The position numbers were made by a program, and so were the translations under genes. Shown piece after piece: positions 37,507 to 46,719 of a DNA stretch of 64,000 bases. A model generated the notes under the pieces. It made no database searches, was not told where the DNA came from, and was given only the letters and a program-made list of their open reading frames with translations. Each line of letters begins with the position of its first letter. Position 1 is the stretch's first letter. Origin of the DNA: Paraburkholderia sp. D15 (GTDB taxonomy: Bacteria; Pseudomonadota; Gammaproteobacteria; Burkholderiales; Burkholderiaceae); assembly GCF_029910215.1 (NCBI RefSeq), contig NZ_CP110396.1:2728001-2792000 (forward strand), read 5' to 3'.

Positions 37507-38511
37507 TTAGCCTGCGGCCTCCAGACTCCGCTTCCACTCCGACGCGCTGCAACCGAAGCTAGCCTGGAACCATCTGGAAAACGCGCTCAGGCTACCGAAC
37601 CCCAGCGCTTCGGCTGCCTGCGTCAATGACACCGTTTGCACGCTGAGCAATCGCTTCGCGGTGTCGCACCGGACTTGCTGTAAAAGCCCGGAATACGAAA
37701 GCCCTTTGTCCGCGAGTCGCCTGTGCAGGGTGCGCCGATTCATGCCAAGACTGGAGGCAAGCGTTTCGACGCTGCATCGCGAGTCGCGTAACTGCTGATG
37801 CATGAGCCACTCCACGCGTGCCTCGAAATCTTCCGGCGAATGATTGAAGGTTTGCCCGAGCAAGGTCTTCGCATGGCGTCGGAGTACGGCGGACGAAGTG
37901 ACGACCTTCAGGGATAGTGCGTCGCGACCGAGCAGAATCCCACTGACCATCTGGTCGTACCTGAGCTCGCATCGCATGAAATTGCTTTGCAATTGCGTGT
38001 GTGCGGGACGGGAGTGTTCCTGGCAGACGGTTTCGGGCTGCCAGTCCTGTCCAACGAGCCAGCGAATCATCTGGACGATTCCGCACGCACAATATTCCAT
38101 CACGTGTATTGAAGGAATCTCGGACTCTATCCGGAACGTCAATAGCGGTTTCTCGAAGCGTTCGTCGAGATCGATGAAGATACCGTCGCAATGGTGATGC
38201 AACTGCGTCGAATACGTGTGCAGCGCATCCCGTAACGTTTCCTCTTCCCGCAATAACAGACTGACCAGGCCATAGTCCGGAACGCCGCGCGCAATCGCGA
38301 CGCGCGCGCCAAAATCGGTACGCGCGGACGCAGCGACGGAAAGATCCAGAAGCCTGACCCACGCATCCAGCGGAATCAGGCTGTCCGGGCTTTCGGCGAT
38401 ATCGCTGCTCAATCCGACCCGAGCCATCAGCGCTTTACCGTCAATGCCGACGTCGCAGGCAGCCCGCAAGTAGCCATGCAAGGTGGCGCTTCTGACGACT
38501 CGCTTGCGCAT
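37507..38511 (-). CDS. AraC-family regulator (Arabinose_bd N-terminus)
   Basis: A 334-residue regulator. The N-terminal half is the Arabinose_bd type seen in OruR/VirS-like proteins (YLRAACDVGIDGKALMARVGL). The C-terminal half has VETLASSLGMNRRTLHRRLADKG and the second helix-turn-helix QAAEALGFGSLSAFSRWFQASFG. The start at 38511 follows GAGGAAC; an in-frame ATG at 38547 is possible. It sits between the efflux operon and the old-yellow-enzyme gene, all on the minus strand, and may regulate either. The effector is unknown. Confidence 0.9.
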   Translation of the reverse strand: MRKRVVRSATLHGYLRAACDVGIDGKALMARVGLSSDIAESPDSLIPLDAWVRLLDLSVAASARTDFGARVAIARGVPDYGLVSLLLREEETLRDALHTYSTQLHHHCDGIFIDLDERFEKPLLTFRIESEIPSIHVMEYCACGIVQMIRWLVGQDWQPETVCQEHSRPAHTQLQSNFMRCELRYDQMVSGILLGRDALSLKVVTSSAVLRRHAKTLLGQTFNHSPEDFEARVEWLMHQQLRDSRCSVETLASSLGMNRRTLHRRLADKGLSYSGLLQQVRCDTAKRLLSVQTVSLTQAAEALGFGSLSAFSRWFQASFGCSASEWKRSLEAAG

Positions 38512-38595
38512 GTCCGTTGTTCCTCGCGAATAGCTGATGTGTCCCACATTGAAAAGCGTGAGTCACGAAATGTCAATTGCGCGTGGCGCCATGGG

Positions 38596-39696
38596 TCAAA
38601 CGAACAGATTCCGGATTCGATGAGGTTGAGCGCGATGATATTGATGGGGCGCCTTGACCTGAACGCCGAAGTGCGCGGCGGCATGCCATGGCCAGCGGGG
38701 ATCGTAGAGCACCGCTCTCGCGAGCGCGATCAGGTCGGCATCCCCCGTGCCGAGGATAGTTTCGGCCTGCTCGAATTCCGTGATCAGGCCAACGGCGATG
38801 ACCGGCAAGTTAGTCGCCTGTTTCACCGCGCGCGCAAGAGGAACTTGATAGCCGGGTCCAACGGGGATGCGCTGTGCCGGGCTCGACCCGCCACTCGAGA
38901 CATTGATCGCGGCGCAGCCTCTTCGCTCCAACGCGTCGACAAAGGCGATGGTGTCCTCGATGGACCATCCGCCTTCGACCCAATCGGTTGCGGACACTCG
39001 CATCGTCACGGGACGATCATGCGCAAACGCGTCCCGCACGGCCTCGAATACTTCCAGCGGAAACCTCATTCTATTTCCCAATGAACCGCCGTACTCGTCT
39101 GTCCTCTGATTTGAAAGAGGCGAGAGAAACTCGTGGAGCAGATAGCCGTGCGCGCCAAGAATCTGAATGAATTCGAGTCCGAGCCGGGACGCGCGTCGTG
39201 CGGCACTAGCGAAGGCGTTGCGGATTGCTGCCAGACCATCACGATCCAGCGCAACCGGCGGCATCTCGCCGGACGCGAACGCGAGCGATGAAGGCCCGTG
39301 GGTAGACCAGCCATTCGGCTGCCCAGGCAAAATCTGTGCGCCACCGTCCCACGATTTTTGTCGCGACGCTTTTCGCCCGGCATGGTTGAGCTGAATACCG
39401 ATCGGCATGTCCGACCAGCGCCGGACGCCGTGCAGTACGCGCGCCATGGCGGCTTCGCATGCGTCGGAATAGAGGCCAACGTCACCCGGGGTATTGCGTC
39501 CTTCCGGGGTGACGGCGGTCGCCTCGATCGTGAGCAGTGCCGCACCTGAACTGGCGAGGTGCCCGAGATGGATCAGATGCCATTCGTTCATCTGCCCGTC
39601 TTCAGCCGAGTATTGGGCCATTGGGGCGATGACGATGCGATTGTCTAATTTCAGATTGCCGATCTGGGCCGGCGTGAAAAGGATCGGGAGACTCAT
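38596..39696 (-). CDS. Old-yellow-enzyme family NADH:flavin oxidoreductase
   Basis: A 366-residue FMN TIM-barrel ene-reductase of the YqjM/xenobiotic-reductase group. APMAQYSAEDG at the N-terminus, QLNHAGRKAS, and the barrel strand AHGYLLHEFLSPLSNQRTDEYGG are seen; a glycine-rich phosphate site is likely in DADLIALARAVLYDPRWPW. The start at 39696 has GGAG six bases upstream. It reduces activated C=C bonds, possibly of the substrate of the flavin-linked cluster to the right. The hydrolase gene 143 bp upstream is probably its partner. Confidence 0.9.
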   Translation of the reverse strand: MSLPILFTPAQIGNLKLDNRIVIAPMAQYSAEDGQMNEWHLIHLGHLASSGAALLTIEATAVTPEGRNTPGDVGLYSDACEAAMARVLHGVRRWSDMPIGIQLNHAGRKASRQKSWDGGAQILPGQPNGWSTHGPSSLAFASGEMPPVALDRDGLAAIRNAFASAARRASRLGLEFIQILGAHGYLLHEFLSPLSNQRTDEYGGSLGNRMRFPLEVFEAVRDAFAHDRPVTMRVSATDWVEGGWSIEDTIAFVDALERRGCAAINVSSGGSSPAQRIPVGPGYQVPLARAVKQATNLPVIAVGLITEFEQAETILGTGDADLIALARAVLYDPRWPWHAAAHFGVQVKAPHQYHRAQPHRIRNLFV

Positions 39697-39839
39697 CGAT
39701 AGCTCCATGCGGCGCCCGCCTGGGCGCCGTCCATATCTTTGGCGTGGATAGATTCTGCGGATGGGTTCGGTATGCGTGGCGGAGCATGAGGTCCGCCTGA
39801 CCGGTGCTTCGTCGTGGCTGCAGTCGCCGCTCGACGATG

Positions 39840-40553
39840 TCAGACGTGCTTCAGCAGGATGTCCGCCACTTCGCGCGCCGTGTTGATCATCAGGTCGTGC
39901 CCGCCGTCCAGCGAATAGACGTGACTTCCGGGAAGGTCGCGTTGGGCCTCGTACCAATCCGGAATAAGGCTCGGCAATCCGATATCTTTCGAATTGTAGA
40001 TATACAGCTTCTTCGGCACTTTCCTGAATTCGCCGGTGAGAGACAGTTGTTGCGTGAAGCAGGCCAACGGGTGCGACGTCAGTTTCGAGTCTGCCCACGC
40101 CTGATGTTCCTCGTCCACGCCAAATACCTTTGAAGGCCAGTGCGCAACCTGCGTGCCGCCGAGCGTGGCGCTGCTTTCGGCCCACGGCGATAACAGATTG
40201 GGCAGCAATGAAAAGAGCGAGTCGCCACTTTTTTCCGGAAGCGGACCATCGAGGTAGACAAGCGAGGCAATCCGGTCGGGTAACAGGTCGGCCACTCCGG
40301 TAATGACAAGGCAACCATACGAGTGGCCGCACAGCACGACATCATGGAGATCTCGCCACTTGATGAGATTGACGATGTCGAGGATGTGAGTTTCCAGATT
40401 GACTGGACCCAACGTCGCAAGATGAGAGCGCTCTCCGACGCCCGTCAGCGTGGGAGTGAGAACACGATGGCCGGCTTCTTCCAGGGAAGGGCGGACCTTG
40501 TCGAAACACCAGCCTCCATGGAAAGCGCCATGCACGAAGAGAAAATTTGTCAT
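39840..40553 (-). CDS. Alpha/beta hydrolase (esterase-like)
   Basis: A 237-residue hydrolase similar to EstC/hydroxynitrile-lyase-type enzymes. The oxyanion segment FVHGAFHGGW, the nucleophile serine in GHSYGC, and the histidine in GGHDLM are seen; the acid is probably the Asp in NSKDIGLP. No signal peptide. Start taken at 40553 (MTNFLFVHG), though the frame runs on to 40622. It is probably co-transcribed with the old-yellow-enzyme gene. Likely hydrolyses a small ester or lactone. Confidence 0.85.
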   Translation of the reverse strand: MTNFLFVHGAFHGGWCFDKVRPSLEEAGHRVLTPTLTGVGERSHLATLGPVNLETHILDIVNLIKWRDLHDVVLCGHSYGCLVITGVADLLPDRIASLVYLDGPLPEKSGDSLFSLLPNLLSPWAESSATLGGTQVAHWPSKVFGVDEEHQAWADSKLTSHPLACFTQQLSLTGEFRKVPKKLYIYNSKDIGLPSLIPDWYEAQRDLPGSHVYSLDGGHDLMINTAREVADILLKHV

Positions 40554-40948
40554 GGTGGACGGGACCTCTAACGTTAAATTTTGCGAAACGCGTCGACCTA
40601 CAAGCCGAATATCACGCGTCATCTTTCCGGATAGTTGATCTGCCGGGACACAAACAAGTGTATCGACATCAGCGTTTGTCTTTTGACATTACGGGACACG
40701 TGTTTTGCAAATCAGGACAGTCCGCCCGCGATGACTGCCGGCCGATGCCCTCGCGTGTCGACATCATCCACGACGATGTGGCTCGAATGCCGAGTGCCGA
40801 AAAAAATTTGGTGAAACTGTACTTTCACCAAACGGATTGCAGGCGGCTTTGCTTCGCAGGCCATCAATACGGCCACACATTCTGTTGCTTCACCCGTAAT
40901 CTTTGCACATTCACCCAGGCATTCGCATTGCTCTTACGGAGTTGAAAA
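40554..40948. other. Divergent promoter region before the second E1 gene
   Basis: 395 bp between the hydrolase gene and the second aceE-like gene. It holds the 26-bp dyad listed separately and an AT-rich run of six A bases at 40801-40806. No RNA gene or convincing small frame. The downstream gene has CGGAG seven bases before its ATG. Confidence 0.6.
40807..40832. promoter_or_regulatory. Dyad operator upstream of the second E1 gene
   Basis: Perfect inverted repeat TTTGGTGAAA-CTGTAC-TTTCACCAAA, 116 bp before the E1 start. Ten-base arms indicate a dimeric regulator; the nearby Lrp-type protein is the first candidate. Confidence 0.7.
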
Positions 40949-43663
40949 ATGACCGATTTATCTTCGGGAACCCGCTCGCTTGCTTCCCTGCATCGGGCCC
41001 GTATCGACGAGGATCCACAGGAAACGGCCGAATGGCTCGACGCGCTCGATGGCGTGGTCAGCCATGCGGGTGTTGAACGGGCGCAGTATCTGTTCGATCG
41101 GCTCGCGGCCCATGCATCGTCCAACGGCGTGACGACAGCGCGTCTGAATATCACGCCCTACGTCAATACGATTCCCGTCGATCGTCAACTTCCGTATCCC
41201 GGCGACATCGAAACGGAAGAAAAGCTCGCGGCCGCGCTGCGCTGGAATGCATTGGCCATGGTGGTGCGGGCCAATCGTGCCTATGGTGAACTTGGCGGCC
41301 ATATTGCCAGCTATGCGTCCGCGGCCGATCTGTTCGAGGTCGGCTTCAATCATTTTTTCCGCGGCGCCGATGATGCTAGTGGCGGCGACCTGATTTATTT
41401 CCAGCCGCATTCTTCGCCGGGCGTCTATGCGCGCGCTTTTCTGGAAGGCTTTCTCGGTGAAACGCATCTTGAACACTACCGTCAGGAAATCGCGGGTCCG
41501 GGTCTGTGTTCCTATCCTCATCCATGGTTGATGCCGGATTTCTGGCAGTTCCCGACGGGCTCGATGGGCATCGGCCCGATCAATTCGATCTATCAGGCGC
41601 GCTTCATGCGTTATCTGCAGAACCGTGGACTTCTGCGCACGGAGGGCCGCAAGGTATGGGGGTTTTTCGGCGACGGCGAAATGGACGAGCCAGAGTCGAT
41701 CGGCGCACTCTCACTGGCCGCACGCGAGAGCCTCGACAATCTCGTGTTCGTGATCAACTGCAATCTGCAACGCCTCGATGGTCCGGTGCGCAGCAACAGC
41801 CGCATCATCGACGAACTCGAAGCGCAGTTTACGGGTGCGGGATGGAATGTGATCAAGGTACTGTGGGGCTCGGACTGGGACACGCTCTTTGCCCGTGATC
41901 GCACAGGGGCGTTGGCGCGCGCGTTCTCTCATACCGTGGATGGACAGTTCCAGACCTTTTCGGCCAACGACGGCGCCTACAACCGCGAACGCTTCTTCGG
42001 ACAGAACGCCGAACTGGCCGCGCTCGCCGCGCACCTGAGCAACGACGACATAGATGGCCTGCGGCGCGGCGGCCACGACGTGCGCAAGCTGCATGCGGCG
42101 TATGAGCGCGCGGCGAAACATGCAGGTCAGCCCACGGTCATTCTCGCGAAAACGATGAAGGGCTTCGGCATGGGTTCGATCGGCCAGGGGCGCATGACCA
42201 CGCATCAGCAGAAGAAGCTCGACATCGACCAGTTGAAGGCCTTTCGCGATCGCTTTCGTCTACCGCTCTCCGATGACGACGTCGAACAACTCAGGTTCTA
42301 CAAGCCGGCAGAGAGCAGCGCGGTCATGCAGTATCTGCACGCGCGCCGCGTGGCGCTGGGCGGCTATCTTCCGAGAAGGCGGACAGCGGCGTCGCACACG
42401 CCGGCCGTGCCCGCCATGTCTTCGTGGGGACAATTCGCGTTGGACACGAACGGCAAGGAGATGTCGACCACCATGGCGATCGTGCGCATGCTCGGCAATC
42501 TGCTGAAAGATGCCGAATTGGGTCCGCGTATCGTGCCCGTCGTGGCGGATGAAGCACGCACCTTCGGCATGGCCAACCTGTTCCGGCAGGTGGGTATCTA
42601 TTCGCCGCACGGTCAGCTTTACGAACCGGAAGACATGGGGTCGATGCTTTACTACCGGGAAGACACAGGCGGCCAGATTCTCGAGGAAGGGATTTCGGAA
42701 GCGGGTGCGGTGTCTTCGTGGATCGCCGCGGCGACGTCGTACAGCGTGCACGATCTCCCGATGCTGCCGTTCTACATCTACTACTCGATGTTCGGCTTCC
42801 AGCGTATCGGCGACCTGATCTGGGCGGCTGCCGACCAGCGTGCGCGCGGTTTCCTGATCGGCGCGACCGCTGGCAAGACGACGCTCGGCGGCGAAGGTCT
42901 GCAACATCAGGATGGCACGAGCCATCTCGCGGCATCGACCGTGCCGAACTGCCGTGCTTACGATCCGGCCTTCGCGTACGAGGTGGCGATGATCGTCGAC
43001 GAAGGCATGCGGCAGATGATCGAACATCAGCGCGACGTGTTCTATTACATGACCGTCATGAATGAAAATTACGCGCAACGTCCGCTCGCCGAAGCCGATA
43101 TCGAACGCGTGCGCAGCGGTGTTCTCAGGGGCATGTACGCATTGGAGCCGGCACGGATCGAGGTCGCCGAGGTGCAGTTGTTGGGCTCGGGCGCGATTCT
43201 CGGTGAGGTGCGGGCCGCGGCGCAGATGTTGAAAGACGACTGGAACGTCGAAGCCGCCGTATGGAGCGTGACGAGTTTCACCGAATTGCATCGCGACGGT
43301 GTGGCCTTGGAGCGCGCGAATCGATTGCTGGAAAACAGCGGAGATGCCGTGCCCTATGTGACGGCTTCGCTGGCTGCTTCGCGTGGTCCGGTGATCGCCG
43401 CGACGGACTATGTGCGCGCCGTGCCGGAACTGATCCGTGCGTACGTGCCGTCCCGCTACGTGACACTCGGCACGGATGGCTTTGGGCGCAGCGACACGCG
43501 CGCGGCTCTGCGCGCGTTCTTCGAAGTGGACCGTGCGTCGATTGTGATTGCCGCGTTGAAAGCACTCGTCGACGATGGGCTGCGGGAGGTGGACGTCGTG
43601 CGTCAGGCGATCGATAGATACGGGCGTGCCGGAAGCGGACGGCACGAACCCTGGCTCGTCTAG
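40949..43663 (+). CDS. aceE: Second homodimeric pyruvate dehydrogenase E1-type protein (MdeB-like)
   Basis: A 904-residue full-length AceE paralog. The thiamine site GDGEMDEPE to VINCNLQ, inner loop KGFGMGSIGQGRMTTHQQKK, PYR segment GQILEEGISEAGA, and LGTDGFGRSDTRAALR are intact. It differs clearly from the aceE-like gene at 28302, so it is not a recent copy. No E2 or E3 gene is near. In Pseudomonas putida an AceE relative, MdeB, with an Lrp-type MdeR handles 2-ketobutyrate; here an Lrp gene also follows, so a 2-oxoacid other than pyruvate is likely (inference). Confidence 0.9.
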   Translation: MTDLSSGTRSLASLHRARIDEDPQETAEWLDALDGVVSHAGVERAQYLFDRLAAHASSNGVTTARLNITPYVNTIPVDRQLPYPGDIETEEKLAAALRWNALAMVVRANRAYGELGGHIASYASAADLFEVGFNHFFRGADDASGGDLIYFQPHSSPGVYARAFLEGFLGETHLEHYRQEIAGPGLCSYPHPWLMPDFWQFPTGSMGIGPINSIYQARFMRYLQNRGLLRTEGRKVWGFFGDGEMDEPESIGALSLAARESLDNLVFVINCNLQRLDGPVRSNSRIIDELEAQFTGAGWNVIKVLWGSDWDTLFARDRTGALARAFSHTVDGQFQTFSANDGAYNRERFFGQNAELAALAAHLSNDDIDGLRRGGHDVRKLHAAYERAAKHAGQPTVILAKTMKGFGMGSIGQGRMTTHQQKKLDIDQLKAFRDRFRLPLSDDDVEQLRFYKPAESSAVMQYLHARRVALGGYLPRRRTAASHTPAVPAMSSWGQFALDTNGKEMSTTMAIVRMLGNLLKDAELGPRIVPVVADEARTFGMANLFRQVGIYSPHGQLYEPEDMGSMLYYREDTGGQILEEGISEAGAVSSWIAAATSYSVHDLPMLPFYIYYSMFGFQRIGDLIWAAADQRARGFLIGATAGKTTLGGEGLQHQDGTSHLAASTVPNCRAYDPAFAYEVAMIVDEGMRQMIEHQRDVFYYMTVMNENYAQRPLAEADIERVRSGVLRGMYALEPARIEVAEVQLLGSGAILGEVRAAAQMLKDDWNVEAAVWSVTSFTELHRDGVALERANRLLENSGDAVPYVTASLAASRGPVIAATDYVRAVPELIRAYVPSRYVTLGTDGFGRSDTRAALRAFFEVDRASIVIAALKALVDDGLREVDVVRQAIDRYGRAGSGRHEPWLV

Positions 43664-43935
43664 CACGATGAAATAAAGGACGCCCGGCTGATCTGCGCAA
43701 CGCCCGTTACGTCAGTGTGACCGATCAACGGGTTTTCCCGTACCTCGGCCGGAATGTCTGTTTTTGGTGATAACTCGACTTTTTATCGGAATTTCCGACG
43801 AAGCCAACTGGCATAAACTCGTTCATCAGGTGCTGTTGTTCGAATACGTGCTGCAGCGGAAATCGCTGTGCTGGCCGAAAGCCGGCGTATGAACTTCGGG
43901 GCACCTCGGCCTTAAGTGAAGAGGAGACCTGGGCC

Positions 43936-44445
43936 ATGAACGTTGCGCTGGATCGGATTGACCTCAGCATCCTGAGTGAACTTCAGGAAGATTCGAGTCT
44001 GACAAATCTCGAGCTGGCCGCTCGAGTCAACCTGTCACCCTCTCCCTGTCTCGTCCGGGTCAGGAATCTGGAGCGTCTCGGCGTGATCAGCCGGCGCGTT
44101 GCCGTGCTCGACGCGTCTCTACTCGGGCTGGTGGTGATGGCCATCGTCGAGATCGGCCTGGAGCGGCAGGGCATGCATGCGCGAGAGAGTTTCGCTGACA
44201 CGGTGAAGGGCATTACCGAGGTCATGGACTGTTTCATGATGACCGGGCCAACCGACTACCTCCTACGCGTGGTGGCGCGGGATCTCGTGGAGCTCGAACA
44301 CATCATCACGCACAAGCTGACATCATTGCCCGGCGTGGCCAGCGTTCGCTCGAACGTTGTCCTTAAACGGCTCGCCAATAAAACGACGCTGCCGATCGAC
44401 ACCACGCGGCCTATCCAGATTCATGCGATGTCGCAGGCGTCGTGA
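43936..44445 (+). CDS. Lrp/AsnC-family regulator
   Basis: A 169-residue feast/famine regulator. Helix-turn-helix SLTNLELAARVNLSPSPCLVRVRNLE (residues ~20-45), followed by the RAM ligand domain with GPTDYLLRVVARDLVELE. GAGGAG precedes the ATG. It lies 272 bp after the E1 gene and 24 bp before the RibBA-like gene, so it may be co-transcribed with the latter and control both. Lrp proteins of this kind typically sense an amino acid. MdeR of P. putida is a similar neighbour of an E1-type gene. Confidence 0.9.
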   Translation: MNVALDRIDLSILSELQEDSSLTNLELAARVNLSPSPCLVRVRNLERLGVISRRVAVLDASLLGLVVMAIVEIGLERQGMHARESFADTVKGITEVMDCFMMTGPTDYLLRVVARDLVELEHIITHKLTSLPGVASVRSNVVLKRLANKTTLPIDTTRPIQIHAMSQAS

Positions 44446-44469
44446 CGGCGGAAATGAAAAGGTATCCGG

Positions 44470-45618
44470 ATGAATGACGTTACTTCTACCTTGAAGCCGA
44501 TGGATTTGCACAGCGATATGTCGACAGCCTCGGAGATTGTCGAGGAAGCTAGAGCTGGCCGCATGTTCATTCTGGTGGACGATGAAAACCGCGAGAACGA
44601 AGGCGACCTTATCATTCCCGCCCAGTTCGCCACGCCCGACGCGGTGAACTTCATGGCGAGGCATGCGCGCGGCTTGATCTGCCTTGCCATGACCCGTTCG
44701 CGGTGTGAATCGCTGGGGCTGCGCCCGATGAGCCGGAGCAACGGATCGCGGCACGAGACTGCATTCACGGTGTCGATCGAGGCGCGTGACGGCGTGAGTA
44801 CGGGGATCTCGGCAGCCGACCGTTCCCGCACCATTTCGGTTGCCATCAATCCGGAAACGAGCCGCGACGATATCGTCTCTCCCGGCCATGTTTTTCCGCT
44901 CATGGCGCGCGACGGCGGCACGCTGGTGCGCGCGGGCCATACCGAAGCCGCGGTCGATATCGCGCGTCTGGCCGGGCTCGTGCCGGCCGGTGTGATCTGC
45001 GAGATCATGAACGACGACGGCACCATGGCGAGGCTGCCGGATCTGATCGGTTTTTCGCGGCGGCACGGGCTGAAACTGGGCACCATCGCCGAGCTCATCG
45101 CGTATCGCCGGCGAACGGAAAAGCTCGTCGAGGTCGTCGAAAACGGCAGCTTTACCGAGCCGAACGGACGTCACTGGCGCATTGTCGTGTACCGGAACCG
45201 TATCGATCAGGTCGAACATATCGCCTTTGTCATTGGCGATCTGCGCGGAGCCGATCCGGTACCCGTGCGCATGCATGCAGTCGACACCATGAACGACATC
45301 ATGGGAGGCCATCACCTCGCGTCTTTACGCGGTGCCGCGCGGTTGTTGGGAAACGGGAATCGCGGCGTCATCGTGCTCATTCGCGAGTCGCGACCCACGG
45401 CGGTGTCGGAACGTGTGCGCTCGATGATGCACCCCGAACCCGCGGAACCGGCACTCCGCGATTACGGCGTAGGTGCGCAGATTCTTGCCGATCTCGGCGT
45501 GAGGAACATAATTCTTCTCTCCAATCATGAGAGAACGATTGTCGGCCTGGAAGGCTATGACTTGAATGTCGTGGAACAAAGAGGAATAGAGCGCGTCAGG
45601 GAGTATCAGGACGATTGA
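44470..45618 (+). CDS. RibBA-like protein: DHBP synthase with degenerate GTP cyclohydrolase II domain
   Basis: A 382-residue protein. Residues ~18-215 form a 3,4-dihydroxy-2-butanone 4-phosphate synthase domain with catalytic DDENRENEGDLIIPA and RAGHTEAAVDIARLAG, which look intact. The rest follows GTP cyclohydrolase II, but the usual Cys-rich zinc site is replaced by VRMHAVDTMNDIMGGHHLASLRGAARL without any Cys, so that activity is probably lost. Makes the four-carbon riboflavin precursor. In a flavin-using cluster it likely boosts flavin supply. No FMN riboswitch precedes it; only 24 bp separate it from the Lrp gene. Confidence 0.88.
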   Translation: MNDVTSTLKPMDLHSDMSTASEIVEEARAGRMFILVDDENRENEGDLIIPAQFATPDAVNFMARHARGLICLAMTRSRCESLGLRPMSRSNGSRHETAFTVSIEARDGVSTGISAADRSRTISVAINPETSRDDIVSPGHVFPLMARDGGTLVRAGHTEAAVDIARLAGLVPAGVICEIMNDDGTMARLPDLIGFSRRHGLKLGTIAELIAYRRRTEKLVEVVENGSFTEPNGRHWRIVVYRNRIDQVEHIAFVIGDLRGADPVPVRMHAVDTMNDIMGGHHLASLRGAARLLGNGNRGVIVLIRESRPTAVSERVRSMMHPEPAEPALRDYGVGAQILADLGVRNIILLSNHERTIVGLEGYDLNVVEQRGIERVREYQDD

Positions 45619-45679
45619 ATCCATCGGGAAGGGTCCTGGTTTCGGCGCTGCGCACCGATGCTCCGATGCTCCGATTCAC

Positions 45680-46528
45680 TCAAGGTTGAGAAGCTTCTAT
45701 TTTCTCCACCCGGAATTTTCCCGGACTTTGCCCCATGGTCTTCTTGAACATGGTGATGAACGAATTGGGACCTTCGTAACCGAGTTCAAGCGACACGGCG
45801 TGAACCGAGGCGCCCGCCGACAAACGCTGAAGCGCGATGATGATGTGCAGGCGTTCGCGCCAGCGTCCGAACGTCATGCCCGTTTCGCTGAGTACCAATC
45901 GCGCGAGTGTCCGCTCGCTCATGGCATAACGACGTCCCCATTCCGCGATCGTGCTGCGATCGGCAGGATTGTCGAGCAACGACGAAGCGATCTGTTGAAG
46001 CCGATGGTTATCGGAGATCGGCAGAAAGACATCGTCGGGCGCGAGTTGTGTGAGTTGGTCCAGCAATACCGTGGCGAGCCGGCTGGTCGGTCCTTCTTCT
46101 GGATAGAACGGCGAGAGCCTGGCCAGTGAGCGTATCAACTCGCGGATGAGCGGCGTGATCGTGAAGCTACGACATTCCTGGGGCATATCGGCTGCGTCGG
46201 GCGCGATGCAGATCACGTACAGGCTCGCAAAGTCCGACGCGTGATTGCTATGAGGAATGCCGCCGGGAATCCACACCGCGCCATTGGGCGGCACGATCCA
46301 CCATCCGTTCGGCGATCGGCACATGACCGAGCCTCTCAATGCGACCACGAGTTGTCCTTTTCGATGGACATGCATGGGCAACTCGTCTTCTTTACCCTGC
46401 GTCTGCAGAAGCACGGCTGTTACTGGAGAGTCGATGGAATCCGGATCGAACGGGTGATAGTCGATCGTTATTTCGTCGGTCGCGATCGACGACGCTGCAG
46501 GATGGGTGTCAGACGTTGCTGGGTCCAC
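45680..46528 (-). CDS. AraC-family regulator, cupin N-terminus (paralog of 55655)
   Basis: A 282-residue regulator. The N-terminal cupin has HVHRKGQLVVALRG and WIPGGIPHSNHA, and the C-terminal helix-turn-helix spans ADRSTIAEWGRRYAMSERTLARL to GYEGPNSFITMFKKTMG. It starts with GTG at 46528. Divergent from the crotonase/creatininase genes across 191 bp that hold a 13-bp palindrome AAAATTAAATTTT (46658-46670). The gene at 55655 encodes a near relative on the other side of the same cluster. Both probably sense its substrate or an intermediate. Confidence 0.88.
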   Translation of the reverse strand: MDPATSDTHPAASSIATDEITIDYHPFDPDSIDSPVTAVLLQTQGKEDELPMHVHRKGQLVVALRGSVMCRSPNGWWIVPPNGAVWIPGGIPHSNHASDFASLYVICIAPDAADMPQECRSFTITPLIRELIRSLARLSPFYPEEGPTSRLATVLLDQLTQLAPDDVFLPISDNHRLQQIASSLLDNPADRSTIAEWGRRYAMSERTLARLVLSETGMTFGRWRERLHIIIALQRLSAGASVHAVSLELGYEGPNSFITMFKKTMGQSPGKFRVEKIEASQP

Positions 46529-46719
46529 GGTTCACTCGCTTCGGCGCTGATCGTATTGCCTCTTCCAGTTCATGTTGCCGTTCGCAGCGCAACATTGGGC
46601 GGCGCATCTGAATGACGCGATTTTAATCCGCCGAATCAATACAGGTGCCGACAATTCAAAATTAAATTTTCCACCCCTGCACCTACACTAAACAGACAAA
46701 CAAAGACGAGTCATCACGA

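Noticed and set aside
42260..43666. Minus-strand frame of 468 codons
   Set aside because: Antisense to the second E1 gene; Arg/His-rich composition; no start signal.
43728..43741. Terminator after the second E1 gene
   Set aside because: ACGGG-TTTT-CCCGT has only five pairs and no T-run follows.
44446..44469. FMN riboswitch upstream of the RibBA-like gene
   Set aside because: Only 24 bp separate it from the Lrp gene and no FMN aptamer consensus is seen there or before the Lrp gene.
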